Shown here piece after piece: positions 8,355 to 16,680 of a stretch of DNA of 64,000 bases (position 1 is its first letter; the number at the start of each line of letters is the position of its first letter). The DNA is from Romeriopsis sp046049545 (GTDB lineage Bacteria; Cyanobacteriota; Cyanobacteriia; Leptolyngbyales; Leptolyngbyaceae), in contig JBJORF010000003.1 in NCBI GenBank assembly GCA_046049545.1, positions 1 through 64,000 on the forward strand. The letters run 5' to 3'. A program made the translations under genes and the position numbers. The notes beneath the pieces are model-generated. The model was given only the letters and a program-made list of their open reading frames with translations, had not been told where the DNA came from and did no database searches.

Positions 8355-9686
8355 ATGCGTTCAAGAATGGTGCGAGAAGGTTCCGTCGGTCTACTGCTGC
8401 TGGGCGGGTTAGCGGTGTTTGGGGCCGGGGTGGCTTGGCTCAAGGGGATGAATCCGGCGAATCGCAGCTATACTGTGACCGTCAACTTTCCGGTGGTGGC
8501 CGGGGTCCAGGCGGGTTCCTCCGTGCGTTATCGCGGGGTGAATGTGGGCCGGATTTTGGATATTAAGCCGGGCTCGACGGGTGTAGATGTGCGAATTAGC
8601 GTGTCTCCGGCGGATTTAGTGATTCCGGCGGATGCAGTGGCCACGATCGACCAGTCGGGTTTGCTGGGCGAAAATATTCTCAACCTCACGCCAAAAAGTG
8701 AAACGATTCCCGCTGTGGCGGCGAAGGCACTGGATGCGGGCTGCGATCAAGCGATGATTCTCTGCGATGGGTCGCGGGTACGGGGTGAGCTGGGGATCAG
8801 CACGGACGGTTTGATTCGCGCCAGTATTAAGTTTGCGGAACTGTACGGGCAGCCGGAGTTTTACAATAATTTGAACCAACTGACGGCGAACTCAGGTAAA
8901 GCAGCAGCGGAAATTGCGACGATGAGCCGTGAATTTGGCGTGTTGGCCCGATCGTTCCGATCGCAAATTGGTACCCTATCGACGAATGCCGATCGCATTG
9001 GTCTCGCTGCCGAGCGGGCGGGGATGACGGCAGGGGAAGCCGGTGTGGTGGTGACGAAAGCCGGAGTGACCCTCGATCAGGTGAACGGCCTGCTGCTCGA
9101 AAACCGCACGACGTTGGTTTCCACCCTGGATAATATCAGTCAGACCAGCGAAACCCTGAAAGTCAGCGTCAATCAATTGCCTGCGACGATCGATCGGTTT
9201 CAGCGCAGTCGGTTGCTGAGTGATTTAGAAACGCTGTCGGCGAATGCGGCAGTGGCATCGCAGAATCTCAAGGATGCTTCCACGGCGTTCAATAATCCTG
9301 CGACCTTAACCAGCTTGCAGCAAACCCTGGATGCGGCCCGCGCGACCTTCCAGAATGCCCAGAAGATCACAGCGGACTTGGATGAAATCACGGGCGATCC
9401 GGAGACCCGGAAGCAGTTCAAAGGGGTGATTAAGGGTTTTAGTGGTTTGCTGACTTCGAGCCAAGATCTCCAGCAGCAAGCGACTTATGCTCAGTATTTG
9501 GCTCCTGCCGCGCAGCAGTTGGAAATGCAGCAGGCAATCCAAGCGGCGAATGCGATGAATCAGCCGCCGCAAGCGGCGATCGCGCCCGCGCTGAATGCGC
9601 CCCCGGCCCAACGGACGATGGTGACAGAACGGATTCTGCCGCCGCAGCTTTCAGCCCGTCCCCAGCCGCCGACGGTGCAACCCTAA
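8355..9686 (+). CDS. MCE-domain lipid-binding protein (MlaD / TGD2 type)
   Basis: 443 residues. A single N-terminal membrane helix (VGLLLLGGLAVFGAGVAWL) is followed by the MCE domain, residues about 38-115 (VNFPVVAGVQAGSSVRYRGV, then VGRILDI, then SGLLGENILNL). Next comes a long helical region of roughly 250 residues rich in heptad-like spacing and a Pro/Ala/Gln-rich tail. MCE proteins form hexameric rings or tubes that carry lipids across the periplasm, driven by MlaF-MlaE. The preceding gene encodes the matching ATPase. GAGAAGG just before ATG 8355 is a good ribosome site. The CadD-like gene starts 18 bases after its stop. Confidence 0.9.
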   Translation: MRSRMVREGSVGLLLLGGLAVFGAGVAWLKGMNPANRSYTVTVNFPVVAGVQAGSSVRYRGVNVGRILDIKPGSTGVDVRISVSPADLVIPADAVATIDQSGLLGENILNLTPKSETIPAVAAKALDAGCDQAMILCDGSRVRGELGISTDGLIRASIKFAELYGQPEFYNNLNQLTANSGKAAAEIATMSREFGVLARSFRSQIGTLSTNADRIGLAAERAGMTAGEAGVVVTKAGVTLDQVNGLLLENRTTLVSTLDNISQTSETLKVSVNQLPATIDRFQRSRLLSDLETLSANAAVASQNLKDASTAFNNPATLTSLQQTLDAARATFQNAQKITADLDEITGDPETRKQFKGVIKGFSGLLTSSQDLQQQATYAQYLAPAAQQLEMQQAIQAANAMNQPPQAAIAPALNAPPAQRTMVTERILPPQLSARPQPPTVQP

Positions 9687-9704
9687 GCGGGGTTGATGTG
9701 AGTC

Positions 9705-10334
9705 ATGCTGATCGATCTGATTTCTAGCGCGATCGCCTTTGCGACGACGAATTTAGATGATCTGGGTCTGTTGATGCTTTGGTTTAGCGCCGCGACTTCC
9801 CGGCTCCAGGTGGGGCGTATTGTCTTGGGGCAATATTTGGGACTGGCGCTGTTGGTGTTGGTGAGTTTGACGGGGTGGATTGGCGGCCAATGGTTCGCTC
9901 AGGGGTTGCGTCCGGAATGGCTGGGTTGGTTGGGCTGCTTGCCGATCGGCATTGGTCTAAAAGCCTTGATCGCCCAATTCCAGCGACGGCAGCAAGACTG
10001 CGTGGATGAGGACGAATTGCTGACGCTTAAAGGCCCTGGCTGGCAGCAAATCATCCAAGTTGCGATGGTGACGATCGCCAATGGTGGCGACAATCTTGGG
10101 ATTTACATTCCCTTTTTCAGCAATCAGACTGCCGCGCAGTTGGGTCGGACGCTACTGCTGTTTGGGGGATTGGTCGCGGTGTGGTGTTGGTTAGCGCTGT
10201 GGGTTGTGCGGCGGCCCCGGATCGAAGCGCTGATTCAACGCTATGGCGATCGCGTGGTGCCGATCGGCTTGATCGCGCTCGGGCTATACATTTGGATCAG
10301 CCAGCGATCGTGGTTGGTGTGGGGCTTCAATTAA
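9705..10334 (+). CDS. Cadmium-resistance (CadD) family membrane transporter
   Basis: 209 residues with about five or six hydrophobic segments. IAFATTNLDDLGLLMLWF at the N-terminus and ANGGDNLGIYIPFF in the middle are the two internally similar N-x-D-D/G-D-N motifs typical of the CadD/LysE-superfamily group. CadD proteins give modest cadmium resistance in staphylococci; substrate in cyanobacteria is not established. It is closely spaced after the MCE gene and may share its transcript, though a functional link is not obvious. A minus-strand terminator follows its stop. Confidence 0.82.
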   Translation: MLIDLISSAIAFATTNLDDLGLLMLWFSAATSRLQVGRIVLGQYLGLALLVLVSLTGWIGGQWFAQGLRPEWLGWLGCLPIGIGLKALIAQFQRRQQDCVDEDELLTLKGPGWQQIIQVAMVTIANGGDNLGIYIPFFSNQTAAQLGRTLLLFGGLVAVWCWLALWVVRRPRIEALIQRYGDRVVPIGLIALGLYIWISQRSWLVWGFN

Positions 10335-10363
10335 AAATCGCCCGCGAATGAGTTGCGGGCGAT
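10333..10363 (-). terminator. Rho-independent-type terminator of hfq
   Basis: On the minus strand a perfect nine-base stem (ATCGCCCGC / GCGGGCGAT, loop of nine) is followed by TTTT, about 95 bases after the hfq stop. The same hairpin sequence recurs with slight change at 19680-19700. Confidence 0.7.
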
Positions 10364-10457
10364 CAGATTAAGTCGCTTCAACACAGCGTAATCCCAGTCC
10401 TGTAGAGACTTTCGCAGTTAGCCTGCAATTGATTCGCGGGTGGGAGTTGGGAATCTC

Positions 10458-10673
10458 CTAAGACTTCGGCTTCACGAATACAATGCTTTGCCGCCAGACG
10501 ATCGTGGGTTGATCATAGTGATCCATCACACAGATACAATGGGGATCTTGCCAGCGGATTTTGCCGTTGATCAAGTCTCCGGTGACGACTTTGATTTCCA
10601 CTTCGCCGCCGTCTTTGATCAGGTTCTGAAGCTGTCGGACACTCGGCGCACCTGTTTCAAATTCTACTGACAT
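10458..10673 (-). CDS. hfq: Cyanobacterial-type Hfq (Sm-like) protein
   Basis: 71 residues, short as in other cyanobacteria. The Sm1-like part is VRQLQNLIKDGGEVEIKVVTGDLINGKIRWQD split over a beta sheet, and the Sm2-like part is QSIVFVKP. Residues that bind RNA in enterobacterial Hfq (for example the KH motif of Sm2) are replaced, as known for this group. In Synechocystis, Hfq acts at the pilus base through PilB1 and is needed for motility and natural competence, rather than as a general sRNA chaperone. The gene is monocistronic, divergent from dapF, with four 17-base tandem repeats in its upstream region. Confidence 0.93.
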   Translation of the reverse strand: MSVEFETGAPSVRQLQNLIKDGGEVEIKVVTGDLINGKIRWQDPHCICVMDHYDQPTIVWRQSIVFVKPKS

Positions 10674-10696
10674 CGGTTCAATTCCCTTGGATTACA

Positions 10697-10764
10697 ACTG
10701 TTTGGTTTGAAAACCGGCTTGGTTTGACAACCTGTTTGGCTTGAAAACCTGTTTGGTTTGAAAA
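10697..10764. repeat. Four tandem 17-base repeats between hfq and dapF
   Basis: Four head-to-tail copies of CCTGTTTGGTTTGAAAA with few changes: 10697-10713, 10714-10730, 10731-10747 and 10748-10764. They lie in the divergent hfq/dapF promoter region, 24 bases upstream of the hfq start, so they may be regulator sites or simply expanded sequence. Confidence 0.9.
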
Positions 10765-10825
10765 CTGATTTTTCTAACCTGTTCCTATAGTTCCTTAACT
10801 GCCTTCAGTCTACACACACTCACTG

Positions 10826-11671
10826 ATGATGAATCTCGAATTTACGAAGTATCAAGGTCTGGGCAATGACTTTATCCTGGTCGATAACCGGGATGGCACC
10901 ACGCCCAAAGTCACACCGGAGCAGGCGATCAAGCTGTGCGATCGGCATTTCGGCATTGGCGGTGATGGCGTGATCTTCGCGTTGCCGGGTCAAGATGGCA
11001 CCGACTACACGATGCGAATTTTCAACTCCGACGGTTCGGAGCCGGAAATGTGCGGCAATGGCATCCGCTGTATGGCCCGGTTTATTGCCGATCTCGAAGG
11101 CACAGCGGCGAAGGAAAGCTACACAATTCACACCCTGGCGGGGCTGATCGTACCCAAGCTGACGGCAGATGGGCAAGTCACCGTTGATATGGGCAAACCC
11201 CGGTTGAATGCGGCGGAAATCCCCACGACCTTGGCGGACGGCAAGGGTCAATCGATCGCGCAACCCCTGGAAGTCGCGGGCCAAACCTGGCAAGTCACCA
11301 ATGTCAGCATGGGCAATCCCCATTGCATTACCTTCGTCGATGACGTGGCGGCGATCGATCTCGAAAAAATTGGCCCCCAGTTTGAGCACAACGCTGCTTT
11401 CCCCCAGCGCACCAATACGGAATTCATTCAAGTGGTGCGGCCTGACTACCTGAAAATGCGCGTTTGGGAACGGGGTGCGGGGATTACTCTGGCCTGCGGC
11501 ACGGGCGCTTGCGCTTCCTTGGTGGCGGCGGTACTGAATGGTAAGAGCGATCGTAAAGCGACGATCGAACTGCCCGGTGGCCCATTACTGATTGAATGGG
11601 CGGCGGACGATCGTATCTTCATGACTGGCCCAGCGGAACGCGCCTTTACAGGTAGCGTTGCAATTAGCTAA
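10826..11671 (+). CDS. dapF: Diaminopimelate epimerase
   Basis: 281 residues. DapF converts LL- to meso-diaminopimelate for lysine and peptidoglycan in the cytosol. The N-terminal KYQGLGNDFILVDNRD and the first catalytic cysteine in SEPEMCGNGIRCMARF are clear; the second catalytic cysteine lies in LACGTGACAS. NVSMGNPHCITFVDD and the ERGAGIT segment complete the family pattern. ATG ATG at 10826/10829 leaves a one-codon ambiguity in the start. A strong terminator follows 30 bases after the stop. Confidence 0.97.
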   Translation: MMNLEFTKYQGLGNDFILVDNRDGTTPKVTPEQAIKLCDRHFGIGGDGVIFALPGQDGTDYTMRIFNSDGSEPEMCGNGIRCMARFIADLEGTAAKESYTIHTLAGLIVPKLTADGQVTVDMGKPRLNAAEIPTTLADGKGQSIAQPLEVAGQTWQVTNVSMGNPHCITFVDDVAAIDLEKIGPQFEHNAAFPQRTNTEFIQVVRPDYLKMRVWERGAGITLACGTGACASLVAAVLNGKSDRKATIELPGGPLLIEWAADDRIFMTGPAERAFTGSVAIS

Positions 11672-11701
11672 AACGCAATTCAAAACGCTAAATGTAGAGA
11701 T

Positions 11702-11739
11702 AAAACCCCGCTTAATTGGTTGAATTAAGCGGGGTTTTT
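11702..11739 (+). terminator. Rho-independent terminator of dapF
   Basis: AAACCCCGCTTAATT pairs perfectly with AATTAAGCGGGGTTT around a short loop, followed by a T run. It is 31 bases after the dapF stop. The stem has A residues upstream, so it could also work on the other strand. Confidence 0.93.
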
Positions 11740-11927
11740 GGTATCGATCAGGTTTTTTGATCGAAGGTGCGATCACCGATCGAGAAAACTGATCGAAGCT
11801 GTTTTTGTATCTCTCAAAAGACTGGAATTCAGCTTAAAAGTGATCTTGGAAACTGCATTTTGAGGCTGATTAAATGCGTTGAAAGTGATCCAGTACGCGA
11901 TCGGGATTCAAACTTGAAAAATCAGGC

Positions 11928-12125
11928 TTAAGCCAATCCCAGCATGCCTCGCAGGACAAACGTTGTGCATAGAAAACCCCCAACTAGGGCACCAATTAAA
12001 GCGACCGCCGTGATTGGATTTTTTGTCATTGAAACCAGTGGTTTCGCCAAATTAAAAAAGACACCGAGGATCACGCCGATCAGAAATTTTGGGTATTTTG
12101 ACAGCGTATTCAGAAGTTCTTGCAT
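11928..12125 (-). CDS. DUF751 (Ycf33-like) small membrane protein
   Basis: 65 residues from ATG 12125: a basic/polar N-terminus (MQELLNTLSKYPKFLIGV) and two hydrophobic segments, one around GVILGVFFNLAKPLV and a second over AVALIGALVGGFLCTTFVL. NPITAVALIGALVGG is the conserved core of DUF751, found in cyanobacteria and encoded as ycf33 in some plastids. Function is unknown; a thylakoid location is often supposed. The open frame extends upstream to 12233, but that part overlaps the divergent methylase start and does not match the family. Confidence 0.88.
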   Translation of the reverse strand: MQELLNTLSKYPKFLIGVILGVFFNLAKPLVSMTKNPITAVALIGALVGGFLCTTFVLRGMLGLA

Positions 12126-12171
12126 GATATAAAGGTGCGCACGTTCTAATATTTGCTTATATGATAATCGA

Positions 12172-13038
12172 ATGCTGACCCAAATTCGTTCTTCCAATTC
12201 GCCACGTCCGTTTTTAAAGTGGGCGGGTGGCAAGACTCAATTGCTTCAACAGTATCGTGACTTACTGCCGAAGCGGTTCGAAAATTATTACGAACCCTTC
12301 TTAGGTGGGGGCGCGGTGTTTTTCCATCTCTACGAGACGACGAATCCCCCGGTGAAGTCGTTTCTGATGGATGTCAACCTTGAGTTGATCAACGTTTACC
12401 GATGTGTGAAAGATGATGTGCAAGCCCTGGTGGATCAATTACAGATCCATCAGGCCAATCATGGTAAGGATTACTACTACACTATTCGCGGCCAACAAGT
12501 GGCAGCGGATCTGTGGTTTGAAAACGGCAATAACGTCGAGCGAGCGGCGCGGTTCATCTATTTGAACAAAACCTGCTTTAACGGCCTTTACCGGGAAAAC
12601 TCCAAGGGACATTTCAACGTGCCCATGGGGAGCTACAAAAATCCACCGATCCTCGATCGAGATTTGCTTCAGGCGGCTTCGGCAGCGTTGCAGAATGCCA
12701 GTATTGAGGCGCAATCCTTTGAGGTGATTGCGGAACATGCGACGACGCGGAAAGATTTTGTGTATTTTGACCCGCCCTATTTTCCGATTAGCGACACCAG
12801 TAAGTTCACTTCTTACAGTCGCGATTCGTTTAGTGCCGAGGATCAGATTCGCCTGCGGGATATTTTTGCCCAGTTGGCGAAGCGTAAGGTCAAGGTGATG
12901 TTGTCCAACTCCGATTGCCCGTTTGTGCGGGATCTATATCAGGATTTCAATATCCATACGATCCAGGCTTCGCGGCATATCAACGCCAAAGGCAGCAAGC
13001 GCGGCAAAATCAATGAAGTCCTAGTGACTTCTTACTAG
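12172..13038 (+). CDS. Dam-family DNA adenine-N6 methyltransferase
   Basis: 288 residues. The class D12 order is seen: PFLKWAGGKTQLL (N-terminal SAM region), YYEPFLGGGAVFF (FxGxG motif near residue 45), and catalytic DPPY at about 200-203. LYRENSKGHFNVPMGSYKNP and SNSDCPFVRDLY are typical of Dam homologues that methylate GATC. No restriction gene is adjacent, so it is a solitary methylase. Synechocystis has a comparable orphan GATC enzyme (M.Ssp6803III). Because HIP1 contains GATC, this enzyme would modify every HIP1 site. The specificity is inferred from similarity. Confidence 0.92.
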   Translation: MLTQIRSSNSPRPFLKWAGGKTQLLQQYRDLLPKRFENYYEPFLGGGAVFFHLYETTNPPVKSFLMDVNLELINVYRCVKDDVQALVDQLQIHQANHGKDYYYTIRGQQVAADLWFENGNNVERAARFIYLNKTCFNGLYRENSKGHFNVPMGSYKNPPILDRDLLQAASAALQNASIEAQSFEVIAEHATTRKDFVYFDPPYFPISDTSKFTSYSRDSFSAEDQIRLRDIFAQLAKRKVKVMLSNSDCPFVRDLYQDFNIHTIQASRHINAKGSKRGKINEVLVTSY

Positions 13039-13089
13039 ATGACTTCCTATTAATTTGGACGGTTGATTTTGAATCGATCGATAAACTGA

Positions 13090-13123
13090 CAGCGGACGCA
13101 GCCCATACGAGGCGCGTCCGCTG
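13090..13123. terminator. Hairpin between convergent genes (likely bidirectional terminator)
   Basis: A perfect ten-base stem CAGCGGACGC / GCGTCCGCTG with a 14-base loop lies 52 bases after the methylase stop and 38 bases beyond the end of the convergent DUF5654 gene. T runs on either side are short, so efficiency is uncertain. Confidence 0.6.
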
Positions 13124-13160
13124 TTTCAGTTGGGTCGATTTCGATGAACTTATTGCTGTA

Positions 13161-13454
13161 TTAGCCTTCAACTTCACGATCGATGACCGCTTGACCGCCG
13201 ATCTTGACCGATAGCCATGTGAGTGCGCCAACAATCACGATCGACAGTACGGTGGCCGATCCAGCATAGAGGTAGAGCACGGAGAGGTCTTCGCCTTGGG
13301 GAAAGATTTGTTTGAAGGTGGCTTTGATCGCGTCATTCCAAGCCAGGGCGGCAACGAGTCCGAGGGAGGCGGTGGCCAGGGTGATCATGGTTTGCAGGAA
13401 GGCGCGGATCGTGTTGATCAGTGCTTGCCGAGAGAGGCGGCGACGAACGGTCAT
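13161..13454 (-). CDS. DUF5654-like small membrane protein
   Basis: About 97 residues with two hydrophobic segments: one around ITLATASLGLVAALAW and one around YAGSATVLSIVIVGALTWL. LVAALAWNDAIKATFKQIF resembles the core of DUF5654 proteins of bacteria and archaea, whose role is unknown. The start at 13454 has AGGA about nine bases upstream on the minus strand and is preferred over the longer frame opening at 13493. It lies between the methylase and a phosphoesterase without tight coupling to either. Confidence 0.7.
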   Translation of the reverse strand: MTVRRRLSRQALINTIRAFLQTMITLATASLGLVAALAWNDAIKATFKQIFPQGEDLSVLYLYAGSATVLSIVIVGALTWLSVKIGGQAVIDREVEG

Positions 13455-13526
13455 GGTGATTGTCCTGATTTTGGGCTTTGGATTTTTTAGCACAGATCGG
13501 TTGATCGTGACCGATCCTGTGAGATT

Positions 13527-14441
13527 TTAGGCGTTGGTGAGCAGGATTTCGCCGCGATCGAAGCGTTCGCCGTTGAGGTCGATGCCTTGGATGACGATCG
13601 CTTTTTTGTAGATTTCGATCAGGCTGAAGCCGTGGCGAGAGAGGGCAAATTCGCTGATGTTGCTGGGGTTTACCGGACGCAGGTGGGCACCGCCGTGGCC
13701 GGTGATTAGGTAAGTGGTGCCGTCGATCGGTTTGGTGCGTTCGTAGTTGTGTTCGTGGCCGTTGATGTAGAGGTTGACTTTATGTTTCTGGAAGATTGGC
13801 CCTAATCGCTCGACCAGGGTGCGATCGGTGCCGTAACGCCCGGAGGAGTAGATCGGGTGGTGACCATAGACAACTTTGACCGGGGCGGGGCTGGCGGTGA
13901 GACGTTGTTCGAGCCAGGTGAGTTGTTTGGTCCAGTTGACGTTGGCGTTGGTGTCGAGGACAAAGAAATGACAGTTGTTCTGGACGTAATCGTAGTAGCG
14001 ATCGTCCATGTTGAAGCCCGGGTATTGGACTTGGGGGGTGCCGTTGTCGGTGCGGATGTCGTGGTTGCCGAGGCAGGCGCGGAATTTGACACCGCGTTTG
14101 AGCAGTTCGGCGTAGGGCTCTTCGAAGGTGGCTTTGATTCGGGAGATTTCGCCGTTGTCGTAGATGTTGTCTCCGGCCATGACGACTAAATCGTAGGGAT
14201 AGCGCTGTTGCCAGTCAGCCATGGCTTTGCCGATCGCGCGTTGGTTGGCATCGCCTGCGCCGACATCGGCGGTGGCAGCAAAGCGTAGCACCAGTTGATC
14301 GGGACGGGTATAGCGCTCCGGCGGTGCGATGCTGGGGGTAATCAGCGGTTCAGGCTGGGGTTTGCGCCAACCGCTCGCGGCGATCGCGCCGATCCCCGTC
14401 AAACTGACTAATCCCAAAAATTGCCGTCGCTTTAATCGCAT
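13527..14441 (-). CDS. Exported calcineurin-like metallophosphoesterase
   Basis: About 304 residues. The N-terminus MRLKRRQFLGLVSLTG followed by a hydrophobic stretch is a plausible twin-arginine signal, so folded export is likely. Metal-binding motifs of the purple-acid-phosphatase type are present: ATADVGAG, VVMAGDNIYDNG, CLGNHDIR, YGHHPIYSSG and NGHEHNYERT. It should hydrolyse phosphate esters in the periplasm; substrate is not evident. No phosphate-regulon box was recognised upstream. The frame opens at 14462, seven codons earlier; the twin-arginine spacing favours 14441. Confidence 0.87.
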   Translation of the reverse strand: MRLKRRQFLGLVSLTGIGAIAASGWRKPQPEPLITPSIAPPERYTRPDQLVLRFAATADVGAGDANQRAIGKAMADWQQRYPYDLVVMAGDNIYDNGEISRIKATFEEPYAELLKRGVKFRACLGNHDIRTDNGTPQVQYPGFNMDDRYYDYVQNNCHFFVLDTNANVNWTKQLTWLEQRLTASPAPVKVVYGHHPIYSSGRYGTDRTLVERLGPIFQKHKVNLYINGHEHNYERTKPIDGTTYLITGHGGAHLRPVNPSNISEFALSRHGFSLIEIYKKAIVIQGIDLNGERFDRGEILLTNA

Positions 14442-14680
14442 GGTGTTGAATCCAATTGCCAATCTATAGAGTGTCTGAATCGACTGCCTGAATCGAGTCT
14501 CTGAATCGCCTGCTCGAATGGTTTGTCCGAGTTCAAGTCAAATAAATATCAACGCCCTGCCGAAAACGGTGGCACAAGCGCGGAGATTAGGATACATTGA
14601 TCCTGGTTTAACTAATTTAGCGGGTTTTGCGGAAACTGCTCGCGCCCCTCGATATTGAAGCTGCTTTGAAGGATTTTTTC

Positions 14681-15718
14681 ATGTCTGATCAGCCTGCACC
14701 CAGTTCTCCCCAACCGCCTGAAGCGAACGGTAGCTTGAGTCAGGTGATTGAGAAAGTTGGCCCGATCGCCCGTAAGCTGTGGGTAACCAGTCGGCCCACG
14801 CTGTCTCAGGGCTTGAAAGCGACGATCGGTCTATTGGAACAAGCAATTCAAAAAATCGATACCCAAATTGCGAACGATCCCACGGATGTGCCGCCGTTGA
14901 ACCTCGAACCGCTCCAAAAAGCCGGGGCCACCTTCTGGACGAAAACTCAGCCGTTGTGGGTGAAGCTGATTGCCGGAGTGCGGGGGAAGTTGCCCGAGGA
15001 CATTAGCACCCAGCTCACCGATCGGGCGTTGTCGGGGGTTGTGGCGGGGATGTTTTTGCTTCTTTTGGTGTTGACGACGCATTTGCCCAGCGGCGCTTCC
15101 AGTGCTCGCGTGGTCCCGCGTCCCGTGGCGGTGACCCCGGCGGCACGTCCGATGGTGGCGACGGCCCCGCCCCAAACGTACCAGCGTCCGGTTGCTACGC
15201 CTGTACCCCAACCGCAAACGCTACCCCAATCTTTTCCTGCGGCTTTAACCGCGCCTGACCCGTCGGTGAATCCGGCGAATCTGACACCGTCTGTTGCGGC
15301 TGTCCCGCCCGCCACGCCTGCTCCGACTCTAGCGGCGCAGCCGATTGTCCCGTCGGTGGCGGCGACGGCTTCTACTGCGCCTGCGCCGGTTAAGCCGTCG
15401 GCTCCGGTCAAAAAGCTCACGGCCCAGGAAAAGCTGTTGGCGAGTTTGCAGGAAACCGCAGGCGATCAAGGCAAGCTAATTGCGACGGCGCAACCGAATA
15501 AAGCGGCGGGGCGTTTGCAGGTCAACCTGCAATCTGATTGGTATCAGTTGGATGTGGCGCAGCAGGATCAGTTGGCGCAGACGCTGTTTACGAAGGCCCA
15601 AGCGCTGAAGTTCCGATCGCTGGAATTGCTCGATGGGAAGGGCGAGATATTGGCCCGATCGCCCGTGGTGGGCAATGAGATGGTCGTGCTGCTGCGTCAA
15701 GCGATCGATGCCATGTAG
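14681..15718 (+). CDS. Membrane-anchored proline-rich protein, function unknown
   Basis: About 345 residues from ATG 14681, which follows AAGGA at a normal distance. An N-terminal amphipathic region of about 130 residues is followed by one membrane helix (ALSGVVAGMFLLLLVLTTHL). Then comes a Pro/Ala/Val-rich linker of about 130 residues and a compact C-terminal domain (LTAQEKLLASLQE ... LFTKAQALKFRSLELLDG ... VVLLRQAID). The layout suggests a cytosolic N-part, a spacer crossing the wall region and a small folded domain outside. I do not recognise the C-terminal domain. The stop codon lies inside the first copy of a 17-base tandem repeat. Confidence 0.75.
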   Translation: MSDQPAPSSPQPPEANGSLSQVIEKVGPIARKLWVTSRPTLSQGLKATIGLLEQAIQKIDTQIANDPTDVPPLNLEPLQKAGATFWTKTQPLWVKLIAGVRGKLPEDISTQLTDRALSGVVAGMFLLLLVLTTHLPSGASSARVVPRPVAVTPAARPMVATAPPQTYQRPVATPVPQPQTLPQSFPAALTAPDPSVNPANLTPSVAAVPPATPAPTLAAQPIVPSVAATASTAPAPVKPSAPVKKLTAQEKLLASLQETAGDQGKLIATAQPNKAAGRLQVNLQSDWYQLDVAQQDQLAQTLFTKAQALKFRSLELLDGKGEILARSPVVGNEMVVLLRQAIDAM

Positions 15719-15765
15719 TTGTGTGATCGTTGTAGTTGCTTAATCGTTGTAGTTGCGTGATCGGC
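15715..15765. repeat. Three tandem 17-base repeats over a stop codon
   Basis: Copies of GTAGTTGYKTRATCGTT occur at 15715-15731, 15732-15748 and 15749-15765. The first copy contains the TAG stop of the proline-rich protein gene. Confidence 0.9.
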
Positions 15766-15769
15766 GTAG

Positions 15770-16552
15770 CTACTCCATGGGCGGTAACTGGTTGTCTTCG
15801 AGGATTTCCTGCCAAGCGGTTTTGATTTCGGGCTGGTTGCGGTTCGGAGCGGCAACGGCTAAAGCGTCGTACCAGAGACCCGATTCGCCATAGGCGTTGA
15901 GCTGATCGATCGGGCTGGTTTGTGGCGTGAGTGATTTTAGGGGATCAGGGATCGCGATGCGTTTGATCCAGGCGCGGCGTTCGAGGCGATCGCTCGATCG
16001 TTGTGTGTCACAGTTGAGGCTGACCATCCAACGGTAGGTTTCACCCGTTCCCAGCGCCGGGATGTTATTCGGCAGTCGGACGCTCATTACGCCACTTTGA
16101 CGGGCCGTAAGGGTCGTGTGGTACAGCGGCTTGAGTACGCCGGGTTTGATCAGACTGAATTCGATCGGGATTTCGGCGTTGTTGGGATTGCTCAGGTACC
16201 AGAACAGTTCGGGGCGATCGCTGATGGTGGGGATCGGGCTTTCCGTGGGAATGAGGAGCTGGATATTGGCGGACTGAGCGTTGCGGGCGCAGCCGCGTGT
16301 GCCCCCGGCTTCGGTACGAACGGGGGGCTGACCGGGCTGGGCGGGGACGTAGCGTGGCTTGCGGGGACGGCTGGGGGCGGCGCTGGCGGGTAATAGGTTG
16401 CTGCCCAGGAGGCTGACGATCGTCAGTGGCAAGAGTATCCCGTGGGCGGGTCGCCAGGAATTGTTTCGAGTGTGGGAAAAACGCGGAGCGGCCATAGTTG
16501 CAGGATGAAGAACTTGGGTGGTCAGTGTCGTAATGAAGTGGTTGATATGCAC
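15770..16552 (-). CDS. DUF928 family exported protein
   Basis: Up to 260 residues; a start at the MAAPRFSH methionine (about 16495) is also possible. A hydrophobic segment LLPLTIVSLLGSNLLPASA is the probable signal peptide. The mature part has the DUF928 pattern: GGTRGCARNA, LLIPTESPIPTISDRPELFWYL, LPALGTGETYRWMVSLNCD and the C-terminal LNAYGESGLWYDALAVAA with D/E-rich ending. DUF928 genes in cyanobacteria often travel with CHAT, CHASE2 and haemagglutinin-type genes, all found elsewhere in this window. Function is unknown; an extracytoplasmic accessory role is inferred. Confidence 0.87.
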   Translation of the reverse strand: MHINHFITTLTTQVLHPATMAAPRFSHTRNNSWRPAHGILLPLTIVSLLGSNLLPASAAPSRPRKPRYVPAQPGQPPVRTEAGGTRGCARNAQSANIQLLIPTESPIPTISDRPELFWYLSNPNNAEIPIEFSLIKPGVLKPLYHTTLTARQSGVMSVRLPNNIPALGTGETYRWMVSLNCDTQRSSDRLERRAWIKRIAIPDPLKSLTPQTSPIDQLNAYGESGLWYDALAVAAPNRNQPEIKTAWQEILEDNQLPPME

Positions 16553-16680
16553 ACCCGTCCTGATTTTAAGATGCCCTAGCGGGGGGCTTAAACCGCGAGA
16601 TCACGGCCTGAATTGTGAAGATTATGTGTTTTGGCGAGGATTCGCGGCAGGATTGGAAGGTTCTGTTTGGCTTTGGATCT

